Of a DNA stretch of 64,000 nt, positions 1 to 10,443 are shown piece by piece; positions within the stretch are counted from its first letter, which is position 1; each line of letters opens with the position of its first letter. The stretch is from Lasiosphaeris hirsuta (lineage: Eukaryota; Ascomycota; Sordariomycetes; Sordariales; Lasiosphaeriaceae). The notes below the pieces were generated by a model. The model was not told the origin of the DNA. It worked only from the letters and a program-made list of their open reading frames with translations, and ran no database searches. Location: assembly GCA_030549175.1 (NCBI GenBank), contig JAUKUA010000009.1:372001-436000 (forward strand), in the 5' to 3' direction. Both the position numbers and the translations under genes were made by a program.

Positions 1-959
1 CGTCGGCCTGTTCGTTCCTATCCCCCTTGACCGGCTGCTTGTTGCGAGTGCTGCTTCGCAGTGTGGCTGCAGCCTGACTCGTCTGGCTCGTCTGGCTCGC
101 GGCCGGTGGCGTGCCGACCGGTTTCGGTGTCGCGTTCGGTGTAGGTATCGGGTTTGGGAAGAACCTGGGCGGGCAGCAGGTGTTAGCACAGACGGGTATG
201 GCAGAGCACAGCAGGTGTGGTGGCATAGCAGACGCACGCCAGTTGTTGGAGCAAATCGCTCAGGCGGGCCCTCGGCGCCAACTTGCCATAGCCGTAGCGC
301 TTGTTGCCGTGGTCGGCCCGGTAGCTCTCCAGAAGGGGCCGCAGCAGGTTGGTGATGTCGCGCTGGAGGGCTGGCACATTGGCGTATAGCTTCAGGGCGT
401 TGCACAGCTCGCGGCCGGTGCTGATGCGGAAGTCGTCGAGGGTGAAGAGAAGCACCGACACCGGGAGGCGGTACAGGAAGGCGAGGGAGCGCATTCGCGA
501 GGCCTGGTCGGGCGCGAGACGGCAGTCGTTGACTTGGTCGCACACCCACTCAAGCGTGTCCATGGTGCCAAAGATGTCGACTGACTCCAGGACCCAGAGG
601 GCGAAGTGCAGGTTGCAGCGGATGCTGGCCGTCTCGGGCGACTGTGTAATAGACAGGGGGAACCGGAGCGAGTGCGGCGACTGGTCGAAGGCGTCGCGCA
701 CCCGCTGCCAGGCCCTGGAGGCTTTGGGCCGGGCCTGGACTTGTGACTTGCCGCTCGAGTCGTCGCTCGAGTTGGACACGCGCTTCGCTGCCGCTGCCGC
801 CTCTCTGCGCAAGTCGGACACTGCCTGTGCCAGCGGCTGTCCCAGTCTCTCGTCCAGGCTCGTGTCCCGTCCCGTGTCCCGTCCCGTATTCCGTACCATG
901 TCCTGTCTTTCGCCGCCGCCGTCGGAGCGGGGCGTCGGTTGAGACGCTGGGGGTGCCAT
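1..959 (-). CDS. Unknown fungal protein, 5' part (runs off left edge)
   Basis: Reading leftwards from an ATG at 959, a long open frame gives about 240 residues, then a likely intron (donor GTGCGT at 237, acceptor CAG ending at 165, CTAAC branch motif). Skipping it avoids the in-frame stop at 183 and opens a second exon (164 to 1) with no stop before the window edge, so the gene is partial. The start carries a low-complexity Arg-Asp-Thr-Gly repeat encoded by tandem CCCGT-type units near 860-900. The middle (from about residue 85) is helical and well ordered, with cysteines and Trp/Leu-rich stretches. The second exon is Pro/Thr/Ser/Gln-rich. I recognise no family. The splice model is inferred from signals and frame continuity. 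Confidence 0.6.
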
Positions 960-1434
960 GACGAGCTAGTCGTGGGGTCAATCGATGAGACCTTTTGTCA
1001 GTGTGTTCCTGGCCGACGCTGAATCATGCCTTGGCGGTCGGGGGATCTGGGGTCGGTCGGCGGTCAGTGTTCGGTGGTTGCTGGTCCGAGTCGGCCAGCG
1101 AGGCGCGTCCCGGGAGGGCGTTGTCGCGGTCGCCCCCAAGAGCCGCAAGGGGAGTTGTGATTGCGCCGAGGATAAAACAGATGGGAATTGCTGGCGGCAC
1201 CAATGCAAAAGGCGCACCTGAATGTGTGCGGAGAAAGGCCCTGCCCTCTGGGCTGTGCTGTGGGGATTCGGTCCACCCGTCCCCTGCAAACAATCTGACC
1301 AAGTCCCCACCAGCAACCTACCTAGTGGGCAGCCCCCCAGTAATGGCCCCGTGCGAATCCTATTGTGTCATAATTTCCCCTTAGGGTTAGTGGTGCGAGG
1401 GACTGATTGGCATTGAACGGGTGCATTGAACAGG
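960..1434. other. Intergenic, no gene seen
   Basis: This stretch lies between the leftward gene and the solo LTR. Only short overlapping frames without protein-like composition occur. Near its right end a 13-bp unit (GTGCATTGAAC plus two bases) is tandemly repeated at about 1409-1439, and the LTR inserted into this repeat. Confidence 0.5.
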
Positions 1435-1600
1435 TGCATTGTTGGGCAACACGAAAAAGGATGATGAATTCAGTGGTTGTGGCCCAGAGAAAATCTCTGG
1501 CCCTCTTTTGTGGGTAGGCCACGCCAGAACCACGCTAGGCTATCTACCTATCAGGAGGCGGCTATCCTTCTAGAAGGCCATTCACTCCTCCAACATGCAT
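1435..1600. repeat. Copia-type solo LTR with 5-bp target duplication
   Basis: A 156-bp unit (1440-1595) begins TGTTGG and ends CCAACA, the inverted ends usual for Ty1/copia LTRs. It is flanked by a perfect 5-bp duplication TGCAT (1435-1439 and 1596-1600). It is clearly homologous to the LTR at 41638-41813, which lies next to a copia gag remnant; the shared core includes CCAGAACCACGCTAGGCTAT. No internal element sequence is present, so it is a solo LTR left by recombination between two LTRs. Confidence 0.85.
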
Positions 1601-1919
1601 TGAACGGAGGCATCGATCGATCCTGCGGCTCGTCCAACCTTCCGAATTCAGAGAGCGCTGCGAAGGGGAGCTCGCTTTCCAGCTCGCATACGGTAGGATG
1701 TGCGAGGTGAGTGCCTCCCATTCCAATGGCGCACTTGATACATACCTCTGGCTGCCGAGGTATATATATATAACTATAAATAGGTAGGTAAGGTAGCTGC
1801 CAAGTGAAAAAAAGGTCTCATTCACAACTCGAAGCAGGCAGTTTCTCTCCAAACTCTAATAGTACCAAAGCGCTCCCCAAACTACCAATTTTCCACAAAT
1901 CTTGATCCCTACGATCAGC
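1601..1919. other. Upstream region of the cupin gene
   Basis: No gene seen. It contains the TATA-like run at 1760-1780, a TAGGTAGGTA motif at 1781-1790, and a CT/CA-rich stretch just before the cupin ATG that looks like a typical fungal 5' leader. Confidence 0.5.
1760..1780 (+). promoter_or_regulatory. TATA-like element upstream of cupin gene
   Basis: A run of alternating T and A followed by ACTATAAATA lies about 140-160 bp before the ATG at 1920, a plausible TATA box for the cupin gene. Position and composition are the only evidence. Confidence 0.4.
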
Positions 1920-2429
1920 ATGTCTTCCGCCATCTCTCACCCGCGCGTGGTTGTCACGGGGCATGACGAGGCAGGAATATCTCTCATCGCTTCCGACCGT
2001 AAAGTCCCGCTATTTAGCCCCTTTGGACCAGCCGCATCGTCTTTCGCCGTATTCGACGTGCGCAGCGCCGTCCCAGTCAACAACATCGACTCTGCGCAAG
2101 AGCATGCCGGCATCATACCCCGCTGCCCGCCAAACGGCACAACCTTTTGCCTCAGCAACATCCCGCCCCACTTCACCGTGCCCATGCACCGGACGCTGAG
2201 CCTGGACTATGCCATCGTCATGGCCGGTCAGATCGTCATCAAAGTCGAGAACGGGGACGAAAGGACGGTCAGGGCAGGCGAGTTCATTATCCAGGCCGGT
2301 GCGAGCCACCAGTGGATCAACAACACAGACGACACGTGTCGGATTGCCTTCGTGATGGTCGGCGCCGAGAAGATCAGGGTGGCGGATGGCACCGAGTTGG
2401 AGGGAACAGTTCCAAGCTTGAAGAATTGA
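1920..2429 (+). CDS. Small cupin-domain protein
   Basis: Intronless, 169 aa from the ATG at 1920 (MSSAISHPR). The open frame extends further upstream, but only through a TTG. The fold is a single conserved beta-barrel: the PHFTVPMHRTLSLDY segment (around residues 83-97) matches cupin motif 1, and GEFIIQAGASHQWINNT (around 119-135) matches motif 2. Possible metal ligands are reduced: the usual HxH of motif 1 is PMHRT here, with one His in motif 2. Such stand-alone cupins are common in fungal metabolite loci, but the substrate cannot be read from sequence. It converges on the Zn2Cys6 regulator, with stops 112 bp apart. No signal peptide, so probably cytosolic. Confidence 0.85.
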   Translation: MSSAISHPRVVVTGHDEAGISLIASDRKVPLFSPFGPAASSFAVFDVRSAVPVNNIDSAQEHAGIIPRCPPNGTTFCLSNIPPHFTVPMHRTLSLDYAIVMAGQIVIKVENGDERTVRAGEFIIQAGASHQWINNTDDTCRIAFVMVGAEKIRVADGTELEGTVPSLKN

Positions 2430-2458
2430 GAAGTGGTTGAATGCAAAATGCACACAAT

Positions 2459-2492
2459 CCAACTCTTGTTTGTTTGTTAGCGCGGGACTTGC
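2459..2492. repeat. MITE terminal-repeat fragment
   Basis: Thirty bases past the cupin stop, this segment matches the terminal inverted repeat of the MITE family (copies at 27215, 32069, 53357), including TTGTTTGTTTGTTAGCGCG. No second end is present, so it is a relic or truncated copy. Confidence 0.6.
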
Positions 2493-2540
2493 ATGCTGCG
2501 AATCTGTGAAGGGGATGCCTCCGAGTCGTGACCTGGTTCA

Positions 2541-4283
2541 TCACACGATGCTCTTGTCGCCCAAGAGGTCTTTCATCCCGGTGTAATCGCGAATTCTCTC
2601 AAACACGCTCGACGCCTGTTTTTTTTGAGCCCGTGTCGTGGCAAACCTTTCACCCTTGATGATGCGGACCGGCCAGAGCAGCAGATAGCCGCCGATGGCA
2701 CGGCAGCGGCCCGGGCTGCTGTTCTCGCTTTGGCCGTGACCCATGTGGTTGATATCGCCAAATGTTTGGGGAACGGTTGCAAAAACCTCGTCCGCTAGCT
2801 TCCGAATCGTCGAAGTGCAGTCAGAGATGGTGTTCCTCAGCATTTGCCCGTCAGAGTCTTCAAGTTCCGGCATTTGGAGGGCAGCCTCTGAGCATTCAAG
2901 TAGCTGCTGTAGAAAGATGATGCGCGCCGTCCTGTGGTAGTTCCACTCATACGCCATCCAAACGTCGGAATGGACCTGGATTGTGTTCGTGACTCCCCTT
3001 GTCGCTGGGATAAGATCTGGCCGATCCGACAGCTTGATGCTGGTAAAGCACCACTCCGACGTCTGCCGCCAAGTGGCTGTCTCCTGGTCTAAAGAACGCA
3101 GTTCTCTGACCGTGTCGATGATGGCTGGCGCACTCATCCCTCCGGTATCAATCAGGCCCAGTAAGGCCTGTGCCCGCTTGCACGTCTCTCCAATGTCGTG
3201 GGTACTCTTCTCGAGCCGTACATAGGGCTCCCCGTCGTTGAGCTGGCTGAACCAGGCTGTTTTCTCAGCGATTTCCGCCATGTTGTAGGCAAGCTGTTGC
3301 TTTTGCTGTCTTGGGTCAGTGGCGAAAACCGAAGGGGACCAACATCCAGCTTACAATCCGGTGGTTTGCTAATCGAAAGAGCATCCAACCGCGCGAGCTG
3401 TAAACAAGATCACTGCCCCGTAAACGCAAAATCTGTGCCATTCCTTGGACATGTGTCCCCTTCCTCACTTCGGCGGGCGTATGCAGAGTCTGTAGGGATC
3501 AGCAGTAATAAGCGGCCGTGAGTCAAACTAATACTTTGAAATGCAAACACGTACCTCGAAAATATCCAGAATAACCACCGTCATGAGATCGTAATCATCT
3601 GGCTGTTTACCGGCTGTCGAGAGTGAGTCGCCCAACGCTTTGAGGGCCATTCCATAGCACTGCAGTGCCTTGACAGCGAGCGCGTCACCTGTCTGGTCCT
3701 TTGCTATGTTTGCATATGCCGCAGCCTGGACAGCCCAGCGCAAGGCATGCCGCCCCTCGACGTTCACTTCCTTGAACATGCAAGGGAGATGCTCGAGGAA
3801 GCCGGGAGATGACGTTTGGTTGCAAGGATACATGACATATTTATCCATGAACTGGTCCACAACCTGTTCTTCTAGAGGTGGCTGCAGTCGCGTTTGTGGC
3901 GCTTTCAGCCAAGGTTGGCAATCGCTGAGCGATATGCTCGAAGCCTCCTCGACGGAAAGTCCGGAGGGGTCCGGAGAGCAACCTCTGACCAACCCCAAGA
4001 CGAGAGATGATGCTTGGGACATGGCGCTGGCTCCGGCAGACTTGCTGCGCTTTCTCGTAGGCGCATGAATAGCGCCCTGCGAATTGGAGAGAGAGGCCGC
4101 CTGGATTGCACGTGAATGCTCGATTACCTTGTCCGTCTCGTAGCGGAAGGTGAGTGACGATTCGTCGCGGTACCCCTCGCACACTTCATCCCGAGTAACG
4201 CAGCGCCGGCACGACGGCCGGGACTCATCACACCGAACTCTGCGCTGCCGACATCGCAGACATCCGCGACTCAGGCGCCCCAT
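2541..4283 (-). CDS. Zn2Cys6 (GAL4-type) transcription factor
   Basis: Three exons read leftwards: 4283-3555, 3489-3355 and 3305-2541. Both introns have GT donors and AG acceptors, both junctions are in phase 0, and the product is 542 aa. Residues 6-35 hold the binuclear zinc cluster CLRCRQRRVRCDESRPSCRRC...C, followed by a basic linker. The remainder has the helical fungal-specific regulatory region, including DLMTVVILDIFE at the first splice junction and GGYLLLWPVRIIKGER near the C terminus. The upstream GTG in the same frame is not a credible start. It is predicted to be a nuclear DNA-binding regulator. Its convergent neighbour is the cupin gene, so local regulation is possible but unproven. 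No disruption seen. Confidence 0.93.
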
Positions 4284-7200
4284 GTAGCCCAAAGTGATGA
4301 CCAACGACACAGCGGTGTAACGGAATCAGAAGACGCGCCGCTAAATTGCGACTCCGTTCAGCAGTGAATGGAGCAGGGGAAGTTTGTGAAGATTCGGGCC
4401 TGGTGGGATAAGAAGCCGGGTGGATTTGAGCCACGCAGGACATCTTCATCGGCAATGCAGTTAACACAAAAGTTCTTTGAGGTGGCGCCGAGGAATTGTT
4501 GGTAAAGCGCTTTATTGTTATCCCGACAGTAGTCCAATGGCCTGGGGGGACGTTGGTACGTACCATACCAGTATAACTACCTACCTGCTTAGTCACCCCC
4601 CACAACAACATTTTCTGACCAAGTCCGCATTGGTCGCAAAACCTGAGTAGGGGGTGAGGCAAAGCCGGCACCTCCCTGAGCCGAGGTGAGTTCGGCTATA
4701 GTTACCGTGATTTAAAATCGGGCCGCTCCTGAACCCAGTTTTGGGACACCCGTCCACCAAGTACTACCGTTTTCCTCTGCCCATACAAGCAACCGCCGTT
4801 AACAGACCCACTAAAACTACTGCTCGTTCTCAGAGCGTAACTCCAACGACCCGAATCACGCTCTCAGTGTGCACAACTAGCTCGTGTCTCTGGGACAAGA
4901 CCTAGTCTAAGCTCCTAACAATGTCGAATCGTACTCTGATCTGCAAATCAGAAAGCTTCGCGCAGATGTTGGGGGAACGAACACGAACCCTTTTGCCTTG
5001 CCAGTGTGACAACTCCACTGCACCAGAACTCCGACCCCGCCCAGTTTACCCACAGGGGTTGGGCAAAGAAGAAATGCGCTCGCGATAAAGATCACTAATT
5101 GGAGGTACACTGAACAGCCCGTTCTCGAATTTCAAAACTGTCTACTAATAACTGGCTCTGGCCTCTGGACTAAGGTCATAAATCATCGCCACACATCCCC
5201 TCCTCTTTCGCCGCCGAGTTAGCACTTAGCTCCAAGGATCCGAACTTCCAGGATCTCTCCCCCTGACTGTTGGATGATGCTCTTGAGGAAATCCTCAATC
5301 GGGGTCACGAGAGCATACAGTCTATCGTTAACCTACTGAGGCGAGATTCTAGTAAAAACTAACCTAGCACGTGTCCGTCTTTGTCCCAAACTACTGAACC
5401 AGAGTCGCCCCTATTTGCGAACATCCCATCGTTATGAATATGATAGAACATAAACTCCGTAGACTTCAGGCTGTCAATTTTCCGACCCATGTACTTTTCC
5501 TCTTCATTGATGCAATCTGATGGATTGGGTTGGTGTAGTAGGAAGGTGGCGCGCTATGTTGTGCCAGAGAACAATAGGAAGCTAAATGGGGATAATAATA
5601 AAGTCCTAAATAGGTAGGCTGAACATGGAACTGCATGATAATTATAAGATTGTTGACCGTGTCGATCATTTATCAGTTGATCCATAATCGCTTTTGCACT
5701 GTTTATCGGCAGTTTCCTGATAGCATCTTGACCGTTTTTGCTTCAAGTTGGCAGTTCACTTGCTCCTTGCGCTCTTCCTCCATAATAAGTTGTCCCTTGA
5801 CACGTATATTACGGGTCGTATCGACAACTTATAACTTAAACAACTTAACGATGAGTATTACCAAAAAGGATGAGCCCGGCATAATCCTCTTTTGTGATTG
5901 CTAATTTGCACTGTTGCCGCTAACCGTACCGTTCAAGTTGCCTTGTGGCAAGACTAACGCTTACTCACTCTTAGATGATGATGCCGCTAAATCTGACTCT
6001 AGACATCAATGGTGTCAACGGCATAGTCATTGTGAAGGCCGTCTTTGTGCACAACAGATGGCCTCGGCTGGCTTGACCGCTTGTCTAGTTGTAGCTATCG
6101 AGTTTGTTCTCGATGGCCATTATTAGCTGAGGACTTTTACTGAACCTTAGCCGGAAATATAGCATCATCTTTTTGATGCTTGAAAGATGTTTTACCAAGG
6201 CTGCAGGTAGCGGCGTCAGCAATATTTTTGGTAAATGCCCATGGCGAAGTTTCCCAGTATCTATGAGTCTGTTTTATACACATCCTTTGCCTTGGTGGTG
6301 GTCTTGTCTTCGCGTCGATGCATTCAGTGGAGCTCCCTCCCGTTGTGTTCTCAAGTGGTCTGGGGCTGAGACAGACAAAATGAAAATGCGGGGTTTTTGG
6401 CGTGTGCTGGGGGTAGCTAAACATTTGCGGGGGTTTATCTTGTTAGGCCAAGCGAGGACGCTGCCGCAGCGCTATCACACTGAACCCTAGTTAGCGCTAA
6501 CCATCAAGCCCTGGCGAACAGTGTGTGGTGTGGAGGAGGCTGGCACGCTGGAATTGCGGGGGTGGGTACGCTGATTGCGACGTTCGTTGCTTCAATTGGC
6601 AGCGGTTGTGGTCTGGGGAACGTGGGGTTCTCCGGAATGGAGCGCCCCTGTAGTGTGTAATCACAGTTCCTTTTCCCCGCAGCTGCCAGCCCTGGCTTGC
6701 TGATAGTGCGCAATCACCTGGAGCGCCACCATCACCACAGCGTCCACAGAGTTCCACGGAGGAAGCAACTCTATGCTTCAGGATTTACATGCCCTCTAGA
6801 CTGCGTGACTGCTTCATGGCTGGTCAGTCAACACAAGCACGCGACAAACTTGAGGCCAGCAATAATTGATCGCGGCACTGTATTGAGTGGGAATTATATA
6901 AGGTAATTGAGCTGTGGAATGTCGTTGCACGGATCCTAGTTGGTCGTCTGCTGCACTGGGCAGCTTTGAAACGCCAATGGTATGACGAGCAGGGGGGATG
7001 GAGGGGGAGGGGCGGCTGTGGGTTCTGCCAACAGGGCGACTGGAAACCTTGCGAGTCCTACTCACCAAGGCCCACCACGGTCATTGTTTGCGACCGGGCC
7101 GAGAGGCAAACTCAATTGTACACAATCGTTGATTCTCGTCGCAAGAATGCGAACCTAAGGCACCTAAAGGTTCAGATTGTGCAGGGCATTCGCGCGGCGC

Positions 7201-8143
7201 GTAAGCCAGAAGGGCAGGGCCGCAAGGGGAATCGGGTTTGGTTCGGATGGTTCAGATGGTTCAGGTGCGCAACGCTCTGACCGTGTTGGGCTTCCCCCGC
7301 ATGCGAGCCAAGAGTGGTTAGGTGTTTACCTCACTCACTGCCCAGCTGGCGAGCTGCTGGTTGCTAGCTAGCCACTGGCACTCCCCCACCAGCTTCGGCT
7401 TTTTCGGGGTCAACGCGGTTCCCAGCCCAGCTGTGCTTGTTTGCGAGCTCCCAAGGTCCCCTGTTGCTCTCTTGGAACAGGCAGAACGGGCGGGCCCAAT
7501 CAGCCACGCGCACGCTGCAAGGTCAATTGCCCAGCGCGGGTTGCCGTCCAGCAGCCGACAGAGCAAGCTCGCGCCAGAGCCACGGTCGCCGTGTTCAATT
7601 GCAGACGGGAGCTGTCTGGCTGGTGATGTGCCGGCACCAGCATCCAGCAGCCTCAAGCTCGAGCTCAACAGAAGCTCAAGCTCAAGCTCAGGTCCGTCGC
7701 CAGACCCCGGCACAAGACTCGGCCGCAATGAGCCAAGTAATGACATGTATACCCCCTTTAGCCGAGGCTAGCGCAGCGGTTGGCTGGTCCCCGTCTTGTG
7801 CGTGAGCGAGATCAGGGTACGATGCGGGACGATGCTGCCCTCTGGCCAATCGCCTCGTCGTGCTGCTCTGGGGGCGCGCACAAGACGCTGCAAGGCCTGT
7901 GCGGTGCATGTTGGTCCATGTCGCAGTTTCCGTACCCAGGGAGGATCCCGTGCTTCCCACCGCGACCGGCTTGAGTCTTGTAACTGGGCCACCCACTCCC
8001 GCTCCCCCATTTCCTCCCCTCCTACTTTGAATTCACTCCTGCTTCCGCACATCCAACTCGATTCTCCCCTCTTCATCCTGCTCATCCCATCCTCGCCGTC
8101 CTCCAACCATCTCCTCTCTCTCCCCGTTTTGACATTTTGCAAA
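4284..8143. other. 3.9-kb stretch without an intact gene
   Basis: Only short frames crossed by stops are present. The part from about 4700 to 6130 is AT-richer. Near 5905-6060 a short stretch reads LPCGKTNAYSLLDDDA in one frame and LNLTLDINGVNGI in another, vaguely like a retroelement aspartic-protease region, but this is not enough to call. The last 800 bp before ATP9 are GC-rich with CCAAT boxes (near 7497 and 7855) and a CTCAAG microsatellite near 7650-7690, which may belong to the ATP9 promoter. Confidence 0.5.
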
Positions 8144-8839
8144 ATGCTCGCCTCCAGCAGGTTGACCGGCGCCGCTGCCCGCCTGGGCTCCAAGCAGCCG
8201 CTGCGTCTGATGTCGACGTCGCAGAGTACGTGATTTGACTGCCTGGCCCCTCTCCCTCTCGCTCTCGCTCTCCTTCTCGCTCTCCTTCTCGCTCTCCCTA
8301 ATCCTCTCCCTCGCCATCCCCCCCCCCCCCCCCCTCCCCCCTTCTGCGGTGCAACCAGCACTGTCGTGTGTTTCTCTGTTCTTGTGCTCACACCCCTCCA
8401 GCTCGCATTCCCAGCTCCATCATCTCGTCGGCGCGCCAGACGAGCCGCAATGGCCTGGTCCTCAGCGGTGCCCGCAATGCCTTTGTGCCCACCCTGATGC
8501 GCGGTGCTATGCAATCCCGAGGTGTTGTCGTCGAGTCCACGGCCGCCGCCATCCTCACTGCTGCCAAGATGCACGGTGCTGGTTTCGCTACCATTGGCCT
8601 GGCTGGCGCCGGTGTTGGTATTGGCAACGTCTTTGCTGCCCTCATCACCGGTGTTGCCCGCAACCCGGCCCTCAAAGGTACGAGCAATCACAACCCCCCT
8701 CCCGCACAAGCCGGTGTCCTGACAGGTCTCGCGTGCTGCAGGCCAACTCTTCTCCTACGCCGTGCTGGGCTTCGCCTTCGCTGAGGCCACTGGCCTCTTC
8801 GCCCTCATGGTGGCCTTCCTCCTCCTCTACGCCTACTAA
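8144..8839 (+). CDS. atp9: Mitochondrial ATP synthase subunit 9 (F0 c subunit), nuclear copy
   Basis: Exons 8144-8225, 8402-8677 and 8742-8839 join in phase to 151 aa. The N-terminal half is an Arg/Ser/Ala-rich presequence ([18 protein letters not shown]) for mitochondrial import. The mature proteolipid follows: helix 1 with the [22 protein letters not shown] loop region, and helix 2 with [20 protein letters not shown], whose Glu in FAEATG is the proton-binding carboxylate. The c-ring of F1F0 ATP synthase sits in the inner mitochondrial membrane. Length and splitting match nuclear ATP9 genes of filamentous fungi. The first intron contains a CT-rich tract and C17. Confidence 0.97.
8243..8341 (+). 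repeat. CT microsatellite and poly-C tract in ATP9 intron 1
   Basis: A run of CTCTCGCTCTC-type units is followed by seventeen consecutive C (8318-8334), a T, and six further C. It lies wholly within intron 1 and may act as an extended polypyrimidine tract. Length calls here are error-prone. Confidence 0.8.
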
Positions 8840-10443
8840 ATGTGGCGTGGCCCGCTCGAACATTGCATCGCATCCGTGGACGGAAAACAGGACAAAGATG
8901 AGCAGGCGTGTAACGATAGGGAGCCCCCGGAAGTAATTGAAAGGTATTGAAGCTGCCATAGACATACATACAAAATCCCTAGATTTTCGGCTTCCACCAT
9001 TGCGTGCCTTACCATTCCCATCCAAGTTGTCTCTGCCCCGGCTCTGCCCTTCGGTTGTCGCTCCGGATCCACAGCTGTGCGCCTCGGCCCCAACCCCGAC
9101 CCAGACTTGGCTCGGTCCTGGAGTCAATTGGCTCTGTTGCATCGGCCGACACCTTTCCACACCGAAATGGCCACTGGCTCTGAAATATCGACACCGTGAC
9201 CGAAACATGGCGAAAATGCATTGCAAAGTTACCTAGCCAAGCCGTGTGCCTCGGCATCGTGCAAATGTCCTCTTTCCTCGTTGCCATTAAGCTGTATGCG
9301 CGAATTAATGTCGCACCCAAGGTACTGCACACAAAACGAAACGAAAACTTCACAGCATCAATAAAACGGCGGTCGTCAGGGTGCCATGAAATCCCGATAT
9401 GGATTATGCGATAAGACTCAGAAAAAAACGAAGCCCATATCAATTGGCACTGCAGCGCATTCAAATCGTGCTCAATGCCTTCTGTCGAGGTCCCAAACGC
9501 TACCTAATGATGGGAAGTTGCAGGTTTTGCTGATAACAAAGCGCACCCCCGCATTGCAGCCCAGAGCCACCCCATTGGTCCGCATGGTATCCCCTCAACG
9601 TCATACAGCATCGTTGCCCCTTTCTTCTCAGGCCCTATAGCGCTTCTCATTGCCGACTTTGCCTCTGTCGGACTATATGTAATACTCCTTTGCCTGTTCC
9701 CAAGGGAAACAATAGGGGGTTTGGTGCTGTTTCCTTCACGTCAATTTTGCATACATGTATATCATGCCACGTCGCCCTCCAAGTCCCCTGTGAGACTTTG
9801 AAGACAGCTAAGCAACATTTATTGCCACATAAACATACATGTCGCAAAGTATGGGTTTAAACGGCAAACCTACAGAGCTCTAGAGCCTTGCCACTTCCTC
9901 CCGGCGACCCTGGTAACAACAGTCATGGCTTTGAAGTTCTTGACGCTACGCATACTCTCAGAGAAGCGCAACCCTGCCTTTGCATTTTTTTTCCATGGGG
10001 GAATCTTGATCAGATAGCGAGATGAAGTACCCACTGATGCCCACCCAATATGTACCCAAACCATCCGTGCTTAAGTACTAATAGCATCAAAGGATTTTGA
10101 TTTCAGCCTAGTGTTTATCTACTAGCTAATTTTGGACTGATCCCCTAAGAGAGAGAAAGAGCAGTCCCAAATACAGCACAACAGTAAGCCCAGCACTTCC
10201 TGTGCCTGCCTCGCTCTGGTGCGTTTTGCAAGTGGAAGCTAGATGCAGGAGAATGAATGCACTGTTGGGCTGAGCATAGGGAACGGGATAGGGCTTCTAT
10301 TGCTGTGCTGTACTAGAATTAGAATTTAACATGCTATCTTTTTGGCATAATATGAACACTAGATCAATCTAGATTGACTCCATCATGAATAACGAGGAGG
10401 CAGAGAGAGTGATTAGCGTAATACAGGCCCAACAAAATGCGCA
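8840..10443. other. 1.6-kb intergenic region
   Basis: No protein-like frame on either strand. It presumably contains the 3' ends of ATP9 and of the leftward hydrolase gene; AATAAA-like sequence occurs near 9358. Nothing else recognisable. Confidence 0.5.

Noticed and set aside
7768..8709. A 313-codon leftward frame across ATP9
   Set aside because: It is antisense to well-supported ATP9 exons and introns and made of Gly/Arg low complexity from the CT tract.
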